Positions 25,663 to 34,213 of a stretch of 36,574 bases of DNA are shown here, piece after piece (positions within the stretch are counted from its first letter, which is position 1; the number at the start of each line of letters is the position of its first letter). The notes below the pieces were generated by a model. It made no database searches and had not been told where the DNA came from. It saw nothing but the letters and a program-made list of their open reading frames with translations. The stretch spans positions 1 through 36,574 of the forward strand of contig CAIMMM010000130.1 in the NCBI GenBank assembly GCA_903842575.1. Direction: 5' to 3'. The stretch is from an uncultured Bacteroidota bacterium. Lineage in GTDB: Bacteria > Bacteroidota > Bacteroidia > Flavobacteriales > Flavobacteriaceae. A program made the translations under genes and the position numbers.

Positions 25663-26423
25663 GCCCATCCGAACTAAAATCTTTTCTTGACGAAAAAGTA
25701 ATCCTGTACAATAATCCAAAATTTATTGAAAGTGATCCCATCCAAATTCCTCATGAATTTTCTTTGAAGGAAGATATTGAAATTGCGGGTTTTTTGACAG
25801 CCACTATTGCTTGGGGAAATCGGAAAATGATAATCAACAATGCCAAAAAGCTGATGGATTTCATGGGGAATTCCCCTTTTGATTTTGTGATGGAGCATGA
25901 TGAAAATCAATTGGAAAAACTATCCTCTTTTGTTCACAGAACCTTTAACAGCGTTGATTGTATTACATTTATAAAAGCTTTACAGCATATTTATAAAAAT
26001 CACAACGGTTTGGAAACTGTTTTTACAAAAAACCAAGGCGAGTTCTCGATGCAAAACAGCATCTCCGAATTCAAAAAAATCTTCTTTGAAACCCAACATT
26101 TACAACGAACAACCAAGCATATATCTGATCCCAATAACGGTTCCGCAGCCAAAAAAATCAATATGTTTTTGCGATGGATGGTGCGCCAGGATAAAGCAGG
26201 TGTTGATTTTGGAATTTGGAAAAACATTCCATCAAGTAAGCTATCCTGTCCTTTGGATGTGCATTCTGGCAATGTTGCTCGGAAATTGGGGTTGCTTACA
26301 CGCAAACAAAATGATGGCAAGGCACTCCATGAGTTAGACCTTTCATTAAGAAATTTTGACGCCATTGATCCTGTAAAATACGATTTTGCTTTGTTTGGAC
26401 TTGGCGTTTTTGAAGGGTTTTAA
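25659..26423 (+). CDS. TIGR02757 (DUF2400) family protein
   Basis: A 254-residue soluble protein of the conserved family TIGR02757, function unknown. Typical segments are IAWGNRKMIINNAKKLM at about 50-66, FLRWMVRQDKAGVDFGIW at about 168-185 and the C-terminal DPVKYDFALFGLGVFEGF. The Leu-Asp-Val-His (PLDVHSGN) segment and Asp-rich ending recall helix-hairpin-helix DNA glycosylase folds, which is only suggestive. Its ATG overlaps the preceding stop. A damaged copy of its 3' end lies at 32638-32728. Confidence 0.88.
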   Translation: MSPSELKSFLDEKVILYNNPKFIESDPIQIPHEFSLKEDIEIAGFLTATIAWGNRKMIINNAKKLMDFMGNSPFDFVMEHDENQLEKLSSFVHRTFNSVDCITFIKALQHIYKNHNGLETVFTKNQGEFSMQNSISEFKKIFFETQHLQRTTKHISDPNNGSAAKKINMFLRWMVRQDKAGVDFGIWKNIPSSKLSCPLDVHSGNVARKLGLLTRKQNDGKALHELDLSLRNFDAIDPVKYDFALFGLGVFEGF

Positions 26424-26430
26424 AAAATGA

Positions 26431-26466
26431 AATACCCCGAAACAGCGCTTCGAGGTATTCTTTTAA
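26431..26466. terminator. Terminator after the TIGR02757 gene
   Basis: An 11-bp stem with one mismatch (AATACCCCGAA / TTCGAGGTATT, loop ACAGCGC) is followed by CTTTTAATT. It lies between convergent genes. Confidence 0.75.
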
Positions 26467-26501
26467 TTAAATAAGTTTATAATAAATAATAAATTTTTAA
26501 C

Positions 26502-27092
26502 TTAGAAATTTATTTTCCCCGCTTTAAAAGTCCCATTTGAAATATTAAAATATTGGGATGAAGGATAGCTACTACATGAAATACCTGCGTTATTATTTTT
26601 TAAATTTTGGAATGAAAATTCGCCGTAAACAAAATCATTATCAATTTGAGTGATTTTCAAAGTTCCAGTAGTTGTAGCAACAATTTTAAGATCTAATTGG
26701 TCACAAAAGTTTGTCGCAGTTTGACCATTAAAATTATTATTGTTGTGCGGAAGAATAATAAATTCATTCACATAAGAAAATGCTGTTATGGGTATAATCT
26801 GATTTACCGTAATATCATTTGGAATAGTAAAAGTAAAATCTGCAGATATTGCATCTTGGCTAAATGTTGAATTATTACCGTTCCTTTGAAGCAGAGAAGA
26901 AATAGTATATTTCTTCGTATTATCATTATTAAGGTAACGATCTATATTTGAATCATAATCTGGTGATGAAAAAGTAAAGTAACCATCTAAAGTAAAATTC
27001 ATATTACCAAAATCATTAGCAACTGCATTATCACTTGAACTACAATTTGTTAGGGTAAAAACAAGAATTAATAAGGACACAATTTTTTTCAT
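26502..27092 (-). CDS. Lipoprotein of unknown family
   Basis: A 196-residue protein with a lipoprotein signal peptide (lipobox LTNC, C17) followed by SSSDN, a Ser/Asp-rich start often seen in exported Bacteroidota lipoproteins. The mature part is beta-rich, with many Asn, Thr and Phe residues and two more cysteines (in FCDQLD and GISCSSYP). I do not recognise the family. It is the first member of the 26.4-32.7 kb module: its upstream region carries the same 17-base site and spacing as the LamG/T9SS gene, so the two are probably switched on together. Confidence 0.7.
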   Translation of the reverse strand: MKKIVSLLILVFTLTNCSSSDNAVANDFGNMNFTLDGYFTFSSPDYDSNIDRYLNNDNTKKYTISSLLQRNGNNSTFSQDAISADFTFTIPNDITVNQIIPITAFSYVNEFIILPHNNNNFNGQTATNFCDQLDLKIVATTTGTLKITQIDNDFVYGEFSFQNLKNNNAGISCSSYPSSQYFNISNGTFKAGKINF

Positions 27093-27121
27093 TTTATTTA
27101 AGTTTTTATGTTAATAATTAT

Positions 27122-27170
27122 CAAAAATATACAAACCAAAGAAAACAAAGTCATAGAATAATTTAACGTG
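27122..27170 (-). promoter_or_regulatory. Module promoter 1: shared operator plus -7 element
   Basis: Minus strand. CACGTTAAATTATTCTA (27154-27170) lies exactly 41 bases from its first base to the -7 element TATTTTTG (27122-27129). It precedes the lipoprotein gene by 30 bases. Geometry and sequence match module promoter 2 exactly. Confidence 0.75.
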
Positions 27171-27285
27171 CCAGTTTTAAAATTTACCGCATTCGTTAAT
27201 GAATTATTATTTATAATAAAGAGACTTAACACACATTATAAAAAGCCATAAAAAACAATGGTTTTAATGCTTTATTATGGGGTAA

Positions 27286-28656
27286 TTACTGTAAAATAAT
27301 TTTCTTAGTGTTCACCAAATTGTTTGAAGCATCATAAATTTTCACGAAGTAAATACCTTGACTACCCCATGTGTTAAGAGGAACTACATATTGTTGCGTG
27401 TTCATTGCGCCACTAAATACTTCTTGACCTAGCGTATTTACAATTTTAATAATCCAACCCGACACATTAGCTAAATCACCACAATCAATAGTAATGTGAT
27501 CATGGGCTGGATTTGGATATACCTTAAAAAGATTGTGGTCAACTATTTCATTATCAGAAATTGATAAGCTAGAACAATCCATTGAAGTTACTTTTAAATA
27601 ACCATTGCAAAAACCATTATAACCTTGATAGAATTCTATTCTAACACTATCATTACCTAATACATTTACCGAATGATTATTTAAATACCAAGTAGGTTCT
27701 CCCGTATCTACTCCATTCCATTGCCAAATTAATTCATTGTTTTGATTGTAAATTCTACTACTGTCATAAAGTCTATGTTGAAATGTGGTTATATTTAAAA
27801 CAGAGGCACCTGTTACAGAAATCCATTTTGTTTCAGTATGTATACCTGGGTCAGGAATAATATTCTCTGGACCAACAACATAACCATTGCTGTATAACAA
27901 TGAACTATCTTGACCGATTGATTGACATACAGTTTGACTATTGTACAAATTAGTTATTTCTAGTGCTGTAAGTGCTCGATTCCAAAGACCTATGTCATCG
28001 ATTTTTCCATTAATTTTATAATTATCTGAAATTGGTGCTGAAGATGTATTTCCGAAACTAATTCCACTTGAATTTTGAAGTTGAAGATTTGGATAATTTG
28101 TGTTTGATGAAAGTACACCATCTAAAAATAAACTTATTAAATTTGAATTTTTAACAATGATGATATGATGCCAAGCATTTATTGATACTACATTACTAGT
28201 AAATAAACTTCCTATCTGTGATGTTGATGTGGTAGCATAAAACGATATTTTATCCTGATTGATACCATAAGCTGGTCCTGTCCCTTGTAAAGAAAAAAAC
28301 AAATCCCCACCACATAAAATATATGGATAGGAATTATTAAAGTTTCTAAAATAGACCCAAGTTGAAATTGAATAATCATTTGGAAAATTGATACTACCAA
28401 TGTTAGGAACATTAATCACTGAACCAGTATTTCCAAAATCAAAAGCACTAGAAGAATTGCCGAATCTGTCTTCTGTAATAGTAGTGGGTTGGCTTACTAT
28501 GCCGTTATTTCCATTTCCACTTAAATCGTTTGCATTCCCATTGAAAGCATAGTACCCTACCAAACCATTTGTAGGAACATAGGATGGTACTTGTGCTAAA
28601 ATTATTTGGGTTGTTAAAGCAAAACCCACGGCTAGTAAAAGTAGTTTGATATTCAT
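27286..28656 (-). CDS. Secreted LamG-domain protein with T9SS type A sorting domain
   Basis: A 456-residue protein. Signal peptide at 1-21 (ending ILAQ). A concanavalin-like LamG domain at about 30-240 includes the typical start GLVGYYAFNGNANDLSGNGNNG and end GKIDDIGLWNRALTALEI. A beta-sandwich-like central region (about 245-365) has two cysteines. The C-terminal T9SS type A domain starts KVYPNPAHDHITID and ends KKIILQ. T9SS cargo crosses the outer membrane and is anchored to or released from the surface, so this is likely an adhesin or a glycan-binding protein. Its promoter carries the module operator. Confidence 0.88.
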   Translation of the reverse strand: MNIKLLLLAVGFALTTQIILAQVPSYVPTNGLVGYYAFNGNANDLSGNGNNGIVSQPTTITEDRFGNSSSAFDFGNTGSVINVPNIGSINFPNDYSISTWVYFRNFNNSYPYILCGGDLFFSLQGTGPAYGINQDKISFYATTSTSQIGSLFTSNVVSINAWHHIIIVKNSNLISLFLDGVLSSNTNYPNLQLQNSSGISFGNTSSAPISDNYKINGKIDDIGLWNRALTALEITNLYNSQTVCQSIGQDSSLLYSNGYVVGPENIIPDPGIHTETKWISVTGASVLNITTFQHRLYDSSRIYNQNNELIWQWNGVDTGEPTWYLNNHSVNVLGNDSVRIEFYQGYNGFCNGYLKVTSMDCSSLSISDNEIVDHNLFKVYPNPAHDHITIDCGDLANVSGWIIKIVNTLGQEVFSGAMNTQQYVVPLNTWGSQGIYFVKIYDASNNLVNTKKIILQ

Positions 28657-28673
28657 TTTAAAAGTTTTTTTTT

Positions 28674-28722
28674 CAAAAATATATCAAATGAAAACAAAAA
28701 AGTTTTAGAATAATTTAACGTG
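28674..28722 (-). promoter_or_regulatory. Module promoter 2: shared operator plus -7 element
   Basis: Minus strand. CACGTTAAATTATTCTA (28706-28722) is 41 bases from TATTTTTG (28674-28681), the same distance as in module promoter 1, while the sequence between them differs. It precedes the LamG/T9SS gene by 17 bases. Confidence 0.75.
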
Positions 28723-28744
28723 TGTGTTTCGCGTTTTATCGTAA

Positions 28745-31700
28745 TTAAAAGTCGGTTTGTAGTCTTATCGTAATAGTTGTACCGTGGTTTGGAACAGAAA
28801 CAATTTTAACTGGTTCGGTTGAATCTGTTTGAAATAAATCAATACGTTCACTAACTAATTTAATGCCTTTTGAGGTACTGATTTTATTTTTAGCATCATT
28901 AATTATTCCTTTTCCGTTATCTTTAATCTCAATAAAAATATGATTGTTGTTTTGACTAAGTTGGATTACTAAAGTTGGATTCAAGCTATGAGAATCGAAA
29001 GCATGTATAAAGGCATTTTCAATAAATGGCTGAATTAACATTGGTGGAATTTCGGTATCGACTAAATCAATAGTATCATCAACTTGAAATAGGATTGTTA
29101 CTTTGTTTTTTAATCGCATGTTTTCAAGTGTAATATACGATTTCAAATAATTTATTTCGTCTTGTAAACTTATTAATTGTTTAGACGAATTTTCAAGTGT
29201 CTTGCGAATCAACTTAGAGAATTCGCCCAAATACATCAATGCCTCGTTCGTATTTTTATCTATAATGAAATTTTGGATGGAATTCATGGCATTAAAGATA
29301 AAATGAGGATTCATTTGGCTTTGTAACGCTTCCATTTTCGTTTCGGCTAATCGCTTTTGAATTTCGCCTTTGGCATGTTCCCTGTCTTTGACAAACTGAA
29401 TCCGTTTTTTATAAATAGTATAAGCAACTATGATAATGAAAGCGACACAGAAAGACACAAACAACCATGTTTTCCAAAACGGTGGTGTAACAATAATTTT
29501 TAAAATATTTTGACTTGCTGTTTTTCCAGAATATAAATCTTTCGTTTCCAATATAAGATTGTAGTTCCCGTCTGGCAAAAAAGTAAGGTTAATATTTTTT
29601 GCTTTTGACCATTTATTCCAATTAGCATTTCTAATTCCTAACAGTTTATATCGGTATTCTAATTTTTTAGGATATTGACAATGTTGTGGCTCAAAGTTAA
29701 TTGACAATGTATTTGCATAATAAGGCAATTGAATAGTATTCAATTTATAGCTAAACCATGTAAAATAATTTTTGCCAATTGATTTATAATTAGCTTCAAT
29801 TCCAGTTATTTTTACTTTTGGAAGATTGGTTTTTGAAGACAGATACTTTTCAATATCAAAATCATAGAAGCCATTTGGAGTTCCAATACTTAATATAGAA
29901 CCATTTATATGAGCAGATGTAAAAATTTTATTAATTAGACCTTGGTCTTCATCAACCAATCGAGTTATCCCATCTTTGTAAATATTCAATCCTTTTTCAG
30001 TTCCAATAAGTAAGTACTCTTTATAGCATTCTAAAAATGAAATAGAATTACCTATTAATTGATTACGGTCAATTTTCTTATTAATTTTAAATTTTTCAGC
30101 ATCTTCAACAAGGAATATATCACCAAAAGAATTTGCGATTACCAATTGATTTTTATTGTTTACGGTAGCTTTAATAAGTTCCTTTTCATTCCAAATACCT
30201 TTAAAATAATAGGAAGTAAAAGCATTGTTTTGATAGGAAAATAATCCGTGAGATTTTGAAACTAAATATTTTTTATTGTTAAGGGTCAAGATAGCAATTA
30301 CATCTCTTGGATTATTTTTGTTTGCTAAATCAAAACTAATTATTTCTTGTTTTTCATTGAGTTTATCCACAATTACAATTCGTGAATAGGCTTGTTGAAA
30401 AATTAATTTATTAGGATTGATAAAATCAAAGGAACTAATATCAAAGGGATAATACTCCCCTATAATACCATTTGTCGAAACTTTAAATAAACCAATATTT
30501 GTATTAACCCAAAAAATATTATCAATTATTTTTAATTCTCTAAACTCAAAAGCATCTGCTTTTAGTTGACTAAAAATAGGTGAGAAATTAAACTTTGAAA
30601 TATTTTTATTGAATTGGGCATGAGTAAAGTCGAATATTTTTTTTTTGGAAATTTCCTTTTCAATTTTCAATTGATTTAGTAGAAGTAATCCCTCTTTGTG
30701 TAAAATAATCTTTTTGCCATTACTATTAGCTATTGAAACCATTTCTAATTTAGCCTTATTGAAAGAAGAAGCGTTATAATATTTCAATTGCTTTTTTAAA
30801 TCAATTTCATAAAATCCTTTATCGGTAGTTCCAACATACAATACATCATTATGTTTGTCATAATTTAAGCACCAAACTTCATGGCTATCCACCCCAAATT
30901 GAGCACTTACATTTATTATCTTATCCTTTTCTATTTTATAAATGCCCCCTGTTGAAAAATTAATACCATTTCCAGCAACATAAGTTGTAAATCTTTTGTC
31001 TGTTGAAAAATCCCAAAAGATTGTATTTCCAAAATAGGTATTAGAAATGTTATTTTTGAAATAATCTTTAACGTTGATTTTGTTGATGGATTTATTGTTT
31101 GTATTTCCGTAGCAAAAAAACAGGCTATCCTTAGATTTGTGAAGCGAAAAAATATCGGGTTGGTTATGGTTTACAAGAATTATCTTCTTTGCATTTAAGT
31201 CCACTTTCCAAAAACCATCATTAAAAGTTCCAAAATACACGTTTGAATTGTCTTCAAAAAAGCCCATAACTTGAAATAAACCCCGACTGCCTTTAATCTT
31301 TGTACTTAAAATAATTTTTTTTGTATTAATGTCAATAACCGATATTCCGAACTCGGTTCCAACAAAAATGTAATCATCATAAAGGAATAATTTTCGAATT
31401 TTATTGTTAATCAAACCATTTTGCTCATTAATAACACTAAACTTTTTGCCATTGTAAAAGGTCAAACCACCACCAAAACTACCAAACCATAAATTATTGT
31501 TTTTATCTTCAACTATTGCCCAGCAACTATTATGGGCTAAGCCATCTGTGGTATATAAATTATGAATTTGATTGTTTTGTATCGTTGCAACACCGTTGGC
31601 AGTACCCACCCATAAAATGCCTCGACTATCTTTTAAAATGGAGCAAACACTATTGTTAGGAAGTCCGTCTAAGGTTGAATAATTCCTTGATGGATATTGT

Positions 31701-31768
31701 TGTCCAATTGCTAACTCAACAAAAAGTAGAAATAGGAATAAAAGGTTACTTTTTTTGAATGATAGCAT
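28745..31768 (-). CDS. Two-component propeller sensor histidine kinase (LytS-type kinase core)
   Basis: A 1007-residue membrane sensor. A signal peptide (to about residue 23, AIGQQ) leads to a large periplasmic region with Reg_prop beta-propeller repeats such as NGLPNNSVCSILKDSRGILWVGT, then a Y_Y_Y domain (about 670-755, YRYKLLG and PDGNYNLILE). One transmembrane helix (about 760-780) precedes a coiled coil and a His_kinase (PF06580) core with H822 in QMNPHFIFNAMNSIQNF, plus an ATPase with DNGKGI. I chose the ATG at 31768 because it starts a clear signal peptide; the frame extends further to 31816. It overlaps the regulator gene by 23 bases, so translation is coupled. Confidence 0.92.
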   Translation of the reverse strand: MLSFKKSNLLFLFLLFVELAIGQQYPSRNYSTLDGLPNNSVCSILKDSRGILWVGTANGVATIQNNQIHNLYTTDGLAHNSCWAIVEDKNNNLWFGSFGGGLTFYNGKKFSVINEQNGLINNKIRKLFLYDDYIFVGTEFGISVIDINTKKIILSTKIKGSRGLFQVMGFFEDNSNVYFGTFNDGFWKVDLNAKKIILVNHNQPDIFSLHKSKDSLFFCYGNTNNKSINKINVKDYFKNNISNTYFGNTIFWDFSTDKRFTTYVAGNGINFSTGGIYKIEKDKIINVSAQFGVDSHEVWCLNYDKHNDVLYVGTTDKGFYEIDLKKQLKYYNASSFNKAKLEMVSIANSNGKKIILHKEGLLLLNQLKIEKEISKKKIFDFTHAQFNKNISKFNFSPIFSQLKADAFEFRELKIIDNIFWVNTNIGLFKVSTNGIIGEYYPFDISSFDFINPNKLIFQQAYSRIVIVDKLNEKQEIISFDLANKNNPRDVIAILTLNNKKYLVSKSHGLFSYQNNAFTSYYFKGIWNEKELIKATVNNKNQLVIANSFGDIFLVEDAEKFKINKKIDRNQLIGNSISFLECYKEYLLIGTEKGLNIYKDGITRLVDEDQGLINKIFTSAHINGSILSIGTPNGFYDFDIEKYLSSKTNLPKVKITGIEANYKSIGKNYFTWFSYKLNTIQLPYYANTLSINFEPQHCQYPKKLEYRYKLLGIRNANWNKWSKAKNINLTFLPDGNYNLILETKDLYSGKTASQNILKIIVTPPFWKTWLFVSFCVAFIIIVAYTIYKKRIQFVKDREHAKGEIQKRLAETKMEALQSQMNPHFIFNAMNSIQNFIIDKNTNEALMYLGEFSKLIRKTLENSSKQLISLQDEINYLKSYITLENMRLKNKVTILFQVDDTIDLVDTEIPPMLIQPFIENAFIHAFDSHSLNPTLVIQLSQNNNHIFIEIKDNGKGIINDAKNKISTSKGIKLVSERIDLFQTDSTEPVKIVSVPNHGTTITIRLQTDF

Positions 31769-32501
31769 TGATAAAGGTTTCTTTTTTACGGGTTGATACA
31801 GGAAGAATCTCACCATTTGTTAGTTCTACAAGAAGCCCATTAGATTTATTAAATCGATTTACATAATTCAAATTAACTAAATAAGACTTATGAATACGTT
31901 GAAAAATCGTTTTAGGTAAAAGTTCTTCAACATATTTTAAAGCTTTTGAAAGTATAATCTTTTTTCCATCAAGGCATTTGAGGTAACAGTAACAACCGTC
32001 AGCTTCACAATAAAGGATAGCATTAGTTTTAATTAATTCAAAACCCGTTTCAGTAGGGAAAGCAATTTTTTTAAATTCAGAACTTCCAGTATCAATATTT
32101 TCAATTAATAGCATCAACTTGTCTTGCTGTGATGCTTTATGCAATTTAGAATCAAACTTTTTCACCGTTTCAAGTAAGTCAATATAATTGATAGGTTTTA
32201 ATAAATAATCTAAAGCACTGCATTTAATTGCATCAATGGCAAATTCAGAATGAGCCGTTGTAAATATAACTTCAAAATTAATGTCGTAGATTTCCTTGAA
32301 AAGTTGAAAACCATTTTTGTTAGGCATTTGAATGTCTAGAAAAACTAATTCGGGATTGAATTTTGCTATTGACAAAACAGCCTCATCTATGCTTTCACAA
32401 GTATCTAAAACTAAAAATTTATCAGGAAAATAATGATGTAACAGTTTTTCTAAAAACTCACTAGCATTATATTCGTCATCAACTATTATCGTCTTTATCA
32501 T
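31746..32501 (-). CDS. LytTR-family response regulator
   Basis: A 251-residue regulator. The receiver domain (1-120) has the acidic pair D8-D9, the phospho-acceptor D56 in FLDIQMP and the Lys in LLKPINY. The LytTR DNA-binding domain (about 150-250) includes YLVNLNYVNRF and PVSTRKKE. It is surely the partner of the propeller kinase whose gene overlaps its 3' end. Its promoter carries the same site as the other two module promoters, pointing to autoregulation. The gene starts only four bases after the predicted -7 element, so its mRNA may be leaderless. Confidence 0.92.
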   Translation of the reverse strand: MIKTIIVDDEYNASEFLEKLLHHYFPDKFLVLDTCESIDEAVLSIAKFNPELVFLDIQMPNKNGFQLFKEIYDINFEVIFTTAHSEFAIDAIKCSALDYLLKPINYIDLLETVKKFDSKLHKASQQDKLMLLIENIDTGSSEFKKIAFPTETGFELIKTNAILYCEADGCYCYLKCLDGKKIILSKALKYVEELLPKTIFQRIHKSYLVNLNYVNRFNKSNGLLVELTNGEILPVSTRKKETFINAIIQKK

Positions 32502-32505
32502 TTGA

Positions 32506-32555
32506 TAAAAATAGTAAATTATAAGCTTATATAAATCAATGAATAATTTAACGTG
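32506..32555 (-). promoter_or_regulatory. Module promoter 3: shared operator plus -7 element of the regulator gene
   Basis: Minus strand. CACGTTAAATTATTC (32541-32555) lies 42 bases before TATTTTTA (32506-32513), one base longer than in the other two module promoters. The core ACGTTAA resembles the half-site bound by LytTR domains such as AgrA, as I recall that consensus. Confidence 0.68.
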
Positions 32556-32637
32556 GAAATATTGAGATTAATCGCTACAATCATTATCCTCTAAGAGGAG
32601 TATATTATAATATTTAATTACAGCACTAATTATCCAA

Positions 32638-32728
32638 ATCAACATGTTTTATACAATGGAGGATTCGCCAGGATAAAGCAAGGGTTGATTTCTCCTTGTT
32701 TGGACTTGGCGTTTTTGAAAAGTTTTAA
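32638..32728 (+). pseudogene. Remnant of the TIGR02757 gene 3' end
   Basis: The stretch aligns with two separate parts of the intact gene: its bases about 26158-26205 and its last 45 bases, joined at a shared GATTT with about 180 bases missing between. In frame it reads RQDKARVDFSLFGLGVFEKF and a stop, against RQDKAGVDF... and ...YDFALFGLGVFEGF in the intact protein. A one-base insertion breaks the frame upstream and the first two thirds of the gene are absent. Its stop overlaps the stop of the leftward TrmH gene by two bases. Confidence 0.8.
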
Positions 32729-33381
32729 TGTCCCGAATAATACCTTTCTTCAATGCGCTTAATATCTTTTATAGAACTCTTTGCCCATGCCATTCGCTTT
32801 TCCAAAATTTCATTCTCCGTTAATGGCCAATTGATATTGGATTTTCTCAATCGCTCCGTCAAATTTTGAATGATAATCGCTGCCGAAACCGATATATTCA
32901 AACTCTCGGTAAAACCAACCATTGGGATTTTTAAAAACCCATCAGCCGCGTTCATAATTTCCTCCGAAAGGCCGTCTCTTTCCGTTCCAAAAAACAAAGC
33001 GCTGGGTTTTGAAATATCAAAATCATCCAACAAACAATCGTTCTCATGGGGCGTTGTTGCAATGATTTGATAGCCTTTCCCCTTTAAGGTTTTTACACAA
33101 TCCGTTACGGTTTCAAATCTATTAATATCCACCCATTTTTGAGCACCCATGGCAATTTCCTTGTCGATACTTTTTCCATAGCGCTGCTCAATAACATTCA
33201 ATTCCTGAATACCAAAAATCTCACAACTGCGCATCACCGCACTGGCGTTGTGCATTTGAAAAATGTCTTCTACAGCAATCGTAAAATGCTTGGTACGGTT
33301 TTCCAACACTTTTTGAAATCGTTCCTTTCGGTTCTCTGTGAGTATATTTTCTAAAAAAGACAGGTATTTTAAATCGACCAT
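32725..33381 (-). CDS. TrmH/SpoU-family RNA 2'-O-methyltransferase
   Basis: A 218-residue SPOUT enzyme with the knotted SAM site: motif 1 in DIFQMHNASAVMRSCEIFG, motif 2 in ALFFGTERDGLSEE and motif 3 in IPMVGFTESLNISVSAAIII. The arrangement fits tRNA (Gm18) TrmH-like enzymes, which methylate the ribose of guanosine; the exact RNA target is not proven. It is divergent from the sirtuin gene, 99 bases apart, and its stop codon overlaps that of the TIGR02757 remnant. Confidence 0.88.
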   Translation of the reverse strand: MVDLKYLSFLENILTENRKERFQKVLENRTKHFTIAVEDIFQMHNASAVMRSCEIFGIQELNVIEQRYGKSIDKEIAMGAQKWVDINRFETVTDCVKTLKGKGYQIIATTPHENDCLLDDFDISKPSALFFGTERDGLSEEIMNAADGFLKIPMVGFTESLNISVSAAIIIQNLTERLRKSNINWPLTENEILEKRMAWAKSSIKDIKRIEERYYSGH

Positions 33382-33480
33382 TTTGGGTAAATATTTTGGT
33401 AAAAATACTAACTATTTTTGCCACGAATTCACTAATTTTAACTTTTATGTTAATTGAATCCATTTGCTAATTTGCAATAA

Positions 33481-34173
33481 ATGAAAAAGAAACTAGTTGT
33501 CCTTACTGGTGCAGGAATTTCTGCCGAAAGCGGTATCAAAACCTTTCGTGATAGCGATGGACTTTGGGAAGGACACAATGTGCACGATGTGGCTACACCT
33601 GAAGGATTTAACAAAAATCCCGAATTGGTTTTGGACTTTTACAATCAACGACGCAAACAGCTGCTCACTGTAAAGCCTAACCTTGGCCATGAAACACTGG
33701 CAGCATTAGAAAATGATTTTGAAGTACACATCATCACGCAAAACGTGGACAACCTGCACGAAATTGCCGGAAGCACCAACGTGATTCATCTGCATGGAGA
33801 ACTATTAAAAGTACGAAGCACCAAAAATGAAAACTACATTCTCCATTGGACCAATGATTTAATTCTGGGTGATTTTGATAGCAACGGAAATCAATTACGC
33901 CCCCATATCGTTTGGTTTGGCGAAGCCGTTCCCGCTTTAGATGAAGCCATTGCTATTACAGCACAAGCTGATTATTTTGCTGTAATCGGCACTTCATTAC
34001 AAGTATATCCAGCATCGGGATTACTGCATTATACACCAAAAAATATTCCTGTTTTTTATATCGATCCAAAACCAGCTACGATATACGATTTGCAAAATCC
34101 ACTAGAAATTATTGCAATGAATGCGACAGAAGGTGTTCCATTGTTAAGAGAAAAATTACATAAATTGATTTAA
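33481..34173 (+). CDS. cobB: Class III sirtuin, NAD-dependent protein deacylase, zinc-less
   Basis: A 230-residue SIR2 enzyme. NAD-binding GAGISAESGI lies at 10-19, TQNVDNLH at about 87-93 and the catalytic H105 in HLHGE. Y54 and R57 (FYNQR) form the Y-x-x-R pair that binds acidic acyl groups in SIRT5/CobB, so succinyl- or malonyl-lysine removal is plausible. The zinc-binding cysteines seen in E. coli CobB between HGELLKVR and RPHIVWFGE are all absent; the protein has no cysteine there. The family is certain; the symbol is by similarity. Confidence 0.9.
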   Translation: MKKKLVVLTGAGISAESGIKTFRDSDGLWEGHNVHDVATPEGFNKNPELVLDFYNQRRKQLLTVKPNLGHETLAALENDFEVHIITQNVDNLHEIAGSTNVIHLHGELLKVRSTKNENYILHWTNDLILGDFDSNGNQLRPHIVWFGEAVPALDEAIAITAQADYFAVIGTSLQVYPASGLLHYTPKNIPVFYIDPKPATIYDLQNPLEIIAMNATEGVPLLREKLHKLI

Positions 34174-34176
34174 AAA

Positions 34177-34211
34177 ACTCATAACTCATAACTCATAACT
34201 TATAACTTATA
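34177..34211. repeat. 7-bp tandem repeat before purB
   Basis: Five consecutive heptamers (ACTCATA three times, then ACTTATA twice) fill the space between the sirtuin stop and the purB -7 element. The -7 box starts three bases after the last unit. Confidence 0.8.
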
Positions 34212-34213
34212 AC

